Origin: Malurus cyaneus samueli
Lineage: Eukaryota > Chordata > Aves > Passeriformes > Maluridae
Direction: 5' to 3'
Length of the DNA stretch: 64,000 bases
Assembly (NCBI GenBank): GCA_009741485.1
Contig: CM019230.1
Span: 3,994,619 to 4,058,618 of the forward strand
Shown here: positions 61,101 to 64,000 of the stretch, one piece after another
Layout: each line of letters opens with the position of its first letter
How positions within the stretch are numbered: position 1 is the first letter of the stretch
Made by a program: the position numbers and the translations under genes
Notes under the pieces: model-generated
Told to the model about the DNA's origin: nothing
Databases searched by the model: none
The model's input: the letters and a program-made list of their open reading frames with translations, nothing else

Positions 61101-61200
61101 CGTTTCAGAGTCTTCACAAACTTGTTTGATGAATGGAAAAGGTGCTTCAGGCTTCTGGAAACCGATTGCTTGCGACCAGCGTTTTGTAATTTAGAACTTT
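61101..61200 (-). CDS. ANKFN1: ANKFN1 internal exon (tenth from 3' end)
   Basis: Acceptor TTTTTTCCATTTCAG (ending at 61,201) and a weak donor ACG|GTTTGT. The 100 bases are two bases completing a codon (xAA), 32 codons and two bases (CG) that join G of the next exon to make arginine. The peptide starts SSKLQNAGRKQSVSRSLKHL and ends SSNKFVKTLK. It is a basic, serine-rich linker that in this family lies between the FN3 domain and the GLYL region. Because the frame is short and the donor is not consensus it is easily missed; the exact phase fit and peptide continuity support it. Confidence 0.9.
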
Positions 61201-62183
61201 CTGAAATGGAAAAAAGAAACAAACAAATCTGGCTCTCACATTTCAGTCAGTGTCTCATAAAAAACCTTCGTTTCTTGAATCACAGTACTAAATTTGAGTC
61301 AGTGCCCATTATATTCCTTTCAAAAGACAACATTTAGAAAGATGCTCAGATGCAACCCTTTGATGGTGTTTTTATTCACTTAGAGATACACAACAGAGGA
61401 GAATTTCCTCACTTACAGCAAACTCAGACAAGATAAAGCTGTTTTGCTCCGAGGCAAGCTTGAACCAGCACTATACACTCTTAATTCTCAGAAACGGATG
61501 GAAATTTTGCAAGTGGTCTCAGAAATCCACAAAAATCCAAAAGATTTTAACTCATTTGTTCACTTCATGTTAAAGCTGAGATCTGCTGTGTGCCTGCCAG
61601 CATCTCTGGAGCAAATCTCCAATAGAAGAATTTTATAAATTCCAATATTGTCCACATATTCTAAAAAAATTGTTACATTTTTATGCATTGTATTCTTTTT
61701 CCTTTGATGAATCTGACTTCATGCCTTTCCTTCTCTCATCCATGGCCTTGTAAGCCAAAGAAATGTCAGGGACCTGCAGGACTTTATAATGTCCTGCCAG
61801 TTGTCCACACCTGGATTTGAAAGCAACTGGCACTTAGCAATGTCTGTGTTTGTTTTTTTTCCCCTTGCAATATCTGTCCTTTTAAATGCTGTTGTACGAG
61901 AAACAGCAGAAATACTTAATTTGAAAAATAAAGTTAATTCTTCAGATATTTGCTGTGATACGAAAAGAAAGACAAAAAGAAAGATGTAACTGCGAAAGCA
62001 CATCTTGGTTTCCCACAATCTGCTTGGTTATTTGGATGAAGTGTGGATCCCCATCCAGGCTGAAGTGTGAAACATTTTGAGGGAACCCTTCTCCAGTGGG
62101 AGAAAAACGATGAATCATGAAGAGCCACTTGCTGAAAGCTGCTGATCATCTGCTTAGGTGTTCTCAGAGTATTCCCCTCTTAC

Positions 62184-62229
62184 CTCTGGTGCAGAACAGT
62201 AGGTGCTGTCTGTGTCTCCCTAGCGAATT
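62184..62229 (-). CDS. ANKFN1: Possible ANKFN1 micro-exon
   Basis: A strong donor (CACCAGAG|GTAAGA) ends a 46-base segment preceded by a modest acceptor (CTCAAACTTAG). Read in the phase required by the exon at 61,101-61,200 (one leftover base G), it encodes NSLGRHRQHLLFCTR and supplies the GAA glutamate, giving CTR-E-SSKLQN across the junction. An in-frame stop just upstream limits the exon to this size; a second acceptor would start it at 62,219. The family sequence here is variable, so I cannot confirm it. Confidence 0.35.
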
Positions 62230-62424
62230 CTAAGTTTGAGCATTTGAAGAACATCTAAATTTGCTGTTGTCAAAAGCCCATCTGTGGCGGTGCTGGGCGT
62301 ATTTTTAAATGCTGAATAAATTTGCACCACGGTTGGCACATTGAAAGGCCCGGCAAGCAGACACGTTGTGAGCAGTAATTACTGCTCTGGGGAACAGCGA
62401 GTACAAAGAGAACAGGGTTCTATT

Positions 62425-62530
62425 GGGGCTGAAATCATACAACTCAGATGTGGGAGAATTATTAGATCATCAAGTCCATTGTCTTCCCAGTGCAAACTTG
62501 TTCTCCATGGCATATTCTGCAATGCACGCT
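62425..62530 (+). mobile_element. Possible CR1/L3-related fragment
   Basis: GGGAGAATTATTAGATCATC, then AAGTCCATTGTCTTCCCAGT and GCAAACTTGTTCTCCATGGC, follow the phrase order of an old CR1/L3-type LINE tail. It is diverged and needs a repeat library search. Confidence 0.4.
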
Positions 62531-64000
62531 TCAGCTTAAACAGACTCACCCGAATCCATGACTACTCCTTTGAAGCAACTGACCTTTGTTTTGTTTTCCT
62601 TCTAAAAATATTAATTTGTGTTTCTGTCCATAGCTCCTCAGACAACTGTGAACATTTTTCAGTGTATTGCAGTAATGTAAACCAAATGCTACATGAAAAC
62701 TCCTGTCTTATTGCTTGTTCTTCCAAGGTTAAGACCAATTTAGGAATACAAATTTCATTCTAATTATTTTCTTCTGTATTCCCTCCATCTAGGAATGGAG
62801 GAGGAAATTACTGAAGGCAAAACAACATAATTCTGTATAAAACACCCAGAGACTGCAGCATTAAAATAAGAGGGTACATTACAAGTGAAATATATGTTAT
62901 TGGGCTATTCAGTGGTTTGGGTTTAGTCCACAGTTTAGCAGAAGCCAACAGCAAAAGAAATAATGTGAGACTAGATGGAGACTGTAAACTCTTCTACATT
63001 GCTATTTGCTTTTGTTTTACAGTATTGTGTGTCTAGAAGCCAGAAAACATGGAGCTGAGATTAGAGGATAATTTGGATCTGCAGGAAATGGAACTTTGTT
63101 ACTTAATTAACTAATAAATAACACAGAGAAACCTTCATGGAAAAACACCAGTAGCAGCACAGTAAGTTTATATTAATAAATGATACAGCAATAGAACTGT
63201 GAGCTCTTTTAATAGAAGCCTGGGAGTGAACACATAGCAGCCAAGATGAGAGAATTTCCAGTGATTAGATTTAGATCAGAAGCATTCAAACCTAAAATGA
63301 AATAGGCAATTAAATAAAAAGGTGTATTTATGACAGTGGCGGCCTTTCTCTTCAAAGGTAGAGGATGTGTAAATGTTTCTTTGCAGTTTTTTACAGAAAT
63401 GCAACCAATACTAAAAAGGAACCTTGTGGAAGAACAAGAACTAAGTTGCCCCCACATGCTCATGTGCATCTGGGGTCTCCTCTTATATTCTCAGCCTATA
63501 GCTTGGTTCTCAATATTCTTTTGTATATTCCTACAAAAAATTATAATCTAAACATTATAAATGCCCCGTGGAATCACAGATCCTTCTCTTTGCTAAATGC
63601 AATTAAAACTATGTGCTCTGCTTGTGAACCAAATTAAAATGAGAACATTTTTATTTCACCTCTGACTTGTCTAGTAAAATGCATTTCAACTGAATTTCAG
63701 AAAGAAAGTATCTGGTAAGAATTTTACAGAAGAGTTGGGTTCCTTTCTTAATGAAGCATCACACAATTACTTAAGCCACTCCGAATTATTTTGTAAGAAA
63801 GATCTACAAGGAAAAAATACACTTAAAAAATATATTTGAAGTGTTGCCAGGACATACAATTGTAGTCACTCAGTTATGATAGTCTGTAGCACGGTATTAT
63901 GGAGACAAATGGATGACTGTTATTTGTAATCATCAGGGTTTTCCAGAAGATTAAACATATGAAAGCAAAGCTTCCTAAGTAATTCCCTAGGAGATTTCAT

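Larger units (their letters stand above)
61201..64000 (-). other. ANKFN1 intronic DNA towards the 5' part of the gene
   Basis: The window ends inside ANKFN1. The ankyrin-repeat and FN3 exons are not seen here and must lie beyond 64,000. One possible micro-exon is at 62,184-62,229. An ancient CR1-like fragment is possible at about 62,425-62,530 (phrase TTATTAGATCATCAAGTCCA). Otherwise nothing was recognised. Confidence 0.7.

Overview
The window is vertebrate nuclear DNA, most likely from a bird. The evidence is an intronless noggin gene of sauropsid type (223 codons, without the glycine-rich insert of mammalian noggin), a degenerate CR1 LINE, the complete 3' part of ANKFN1 packed into about 21 kb, GC-rich minisatellites and sparse old repeats. 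The species cannot be fixed from the sequence alone. The gene order matches the human 17q22 neighbourhood, where ANKFN1 and NOG lie side by side on the same strand. Here both are on the minus strand.

Layout: 1-11,078 is non-coding. It holds a 41-bp minisatellite interrupted by the only N (5079) and a pair of 278-bp inverted repeats about 95% identical (6253-6530 and 7431-7708). 11,079-14,400 is the NOG locus: a CpG-rich block 3' of the gene, the 3' UTR, the single coding exon (12,394-13,065, minus) and a 5' UTR leading into a strong CpG island. 14,401-40,233 is the NOG-ANKFN1 interval. It has no recognisable protein gene, but it contains an orphan TATA/MEF2/CpG promoter-like segment near 21.5 kb and, at 28-31.3 kb, an unusual block. 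That block has a 15-bp minisatellite and a 33-bp minisatellite of roughly forty units, separated by a CpG-rich segment with a YY1-like site over an ATG. A perfect 39-bp direct repeat flanks the whole block.

40,234-61,200 (minus) carries the last ten confidently modelled coding exons of ANKFN1, plus one possible micro-exon at 62.2 kb. All splice phases agree from exon to exon, giving 734 C-terminal residues and a stop. The ankyrin repeats and FN3 domain must lie beyond 64,000. The introns hold an old CR1 fragment and diverged MIR-like and other ancient repeats.

NOG encodes a secreted BMP antagonist. ANKFN1 encodes a cytoplasmic protein of the Wide awake/Nmf9 family. Nothing in the sequence links them functionally beyond conserved synteny. 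No new multi-gene system was found; the minisatellite/CpG block at 28-31 kb is the most unusual structure.
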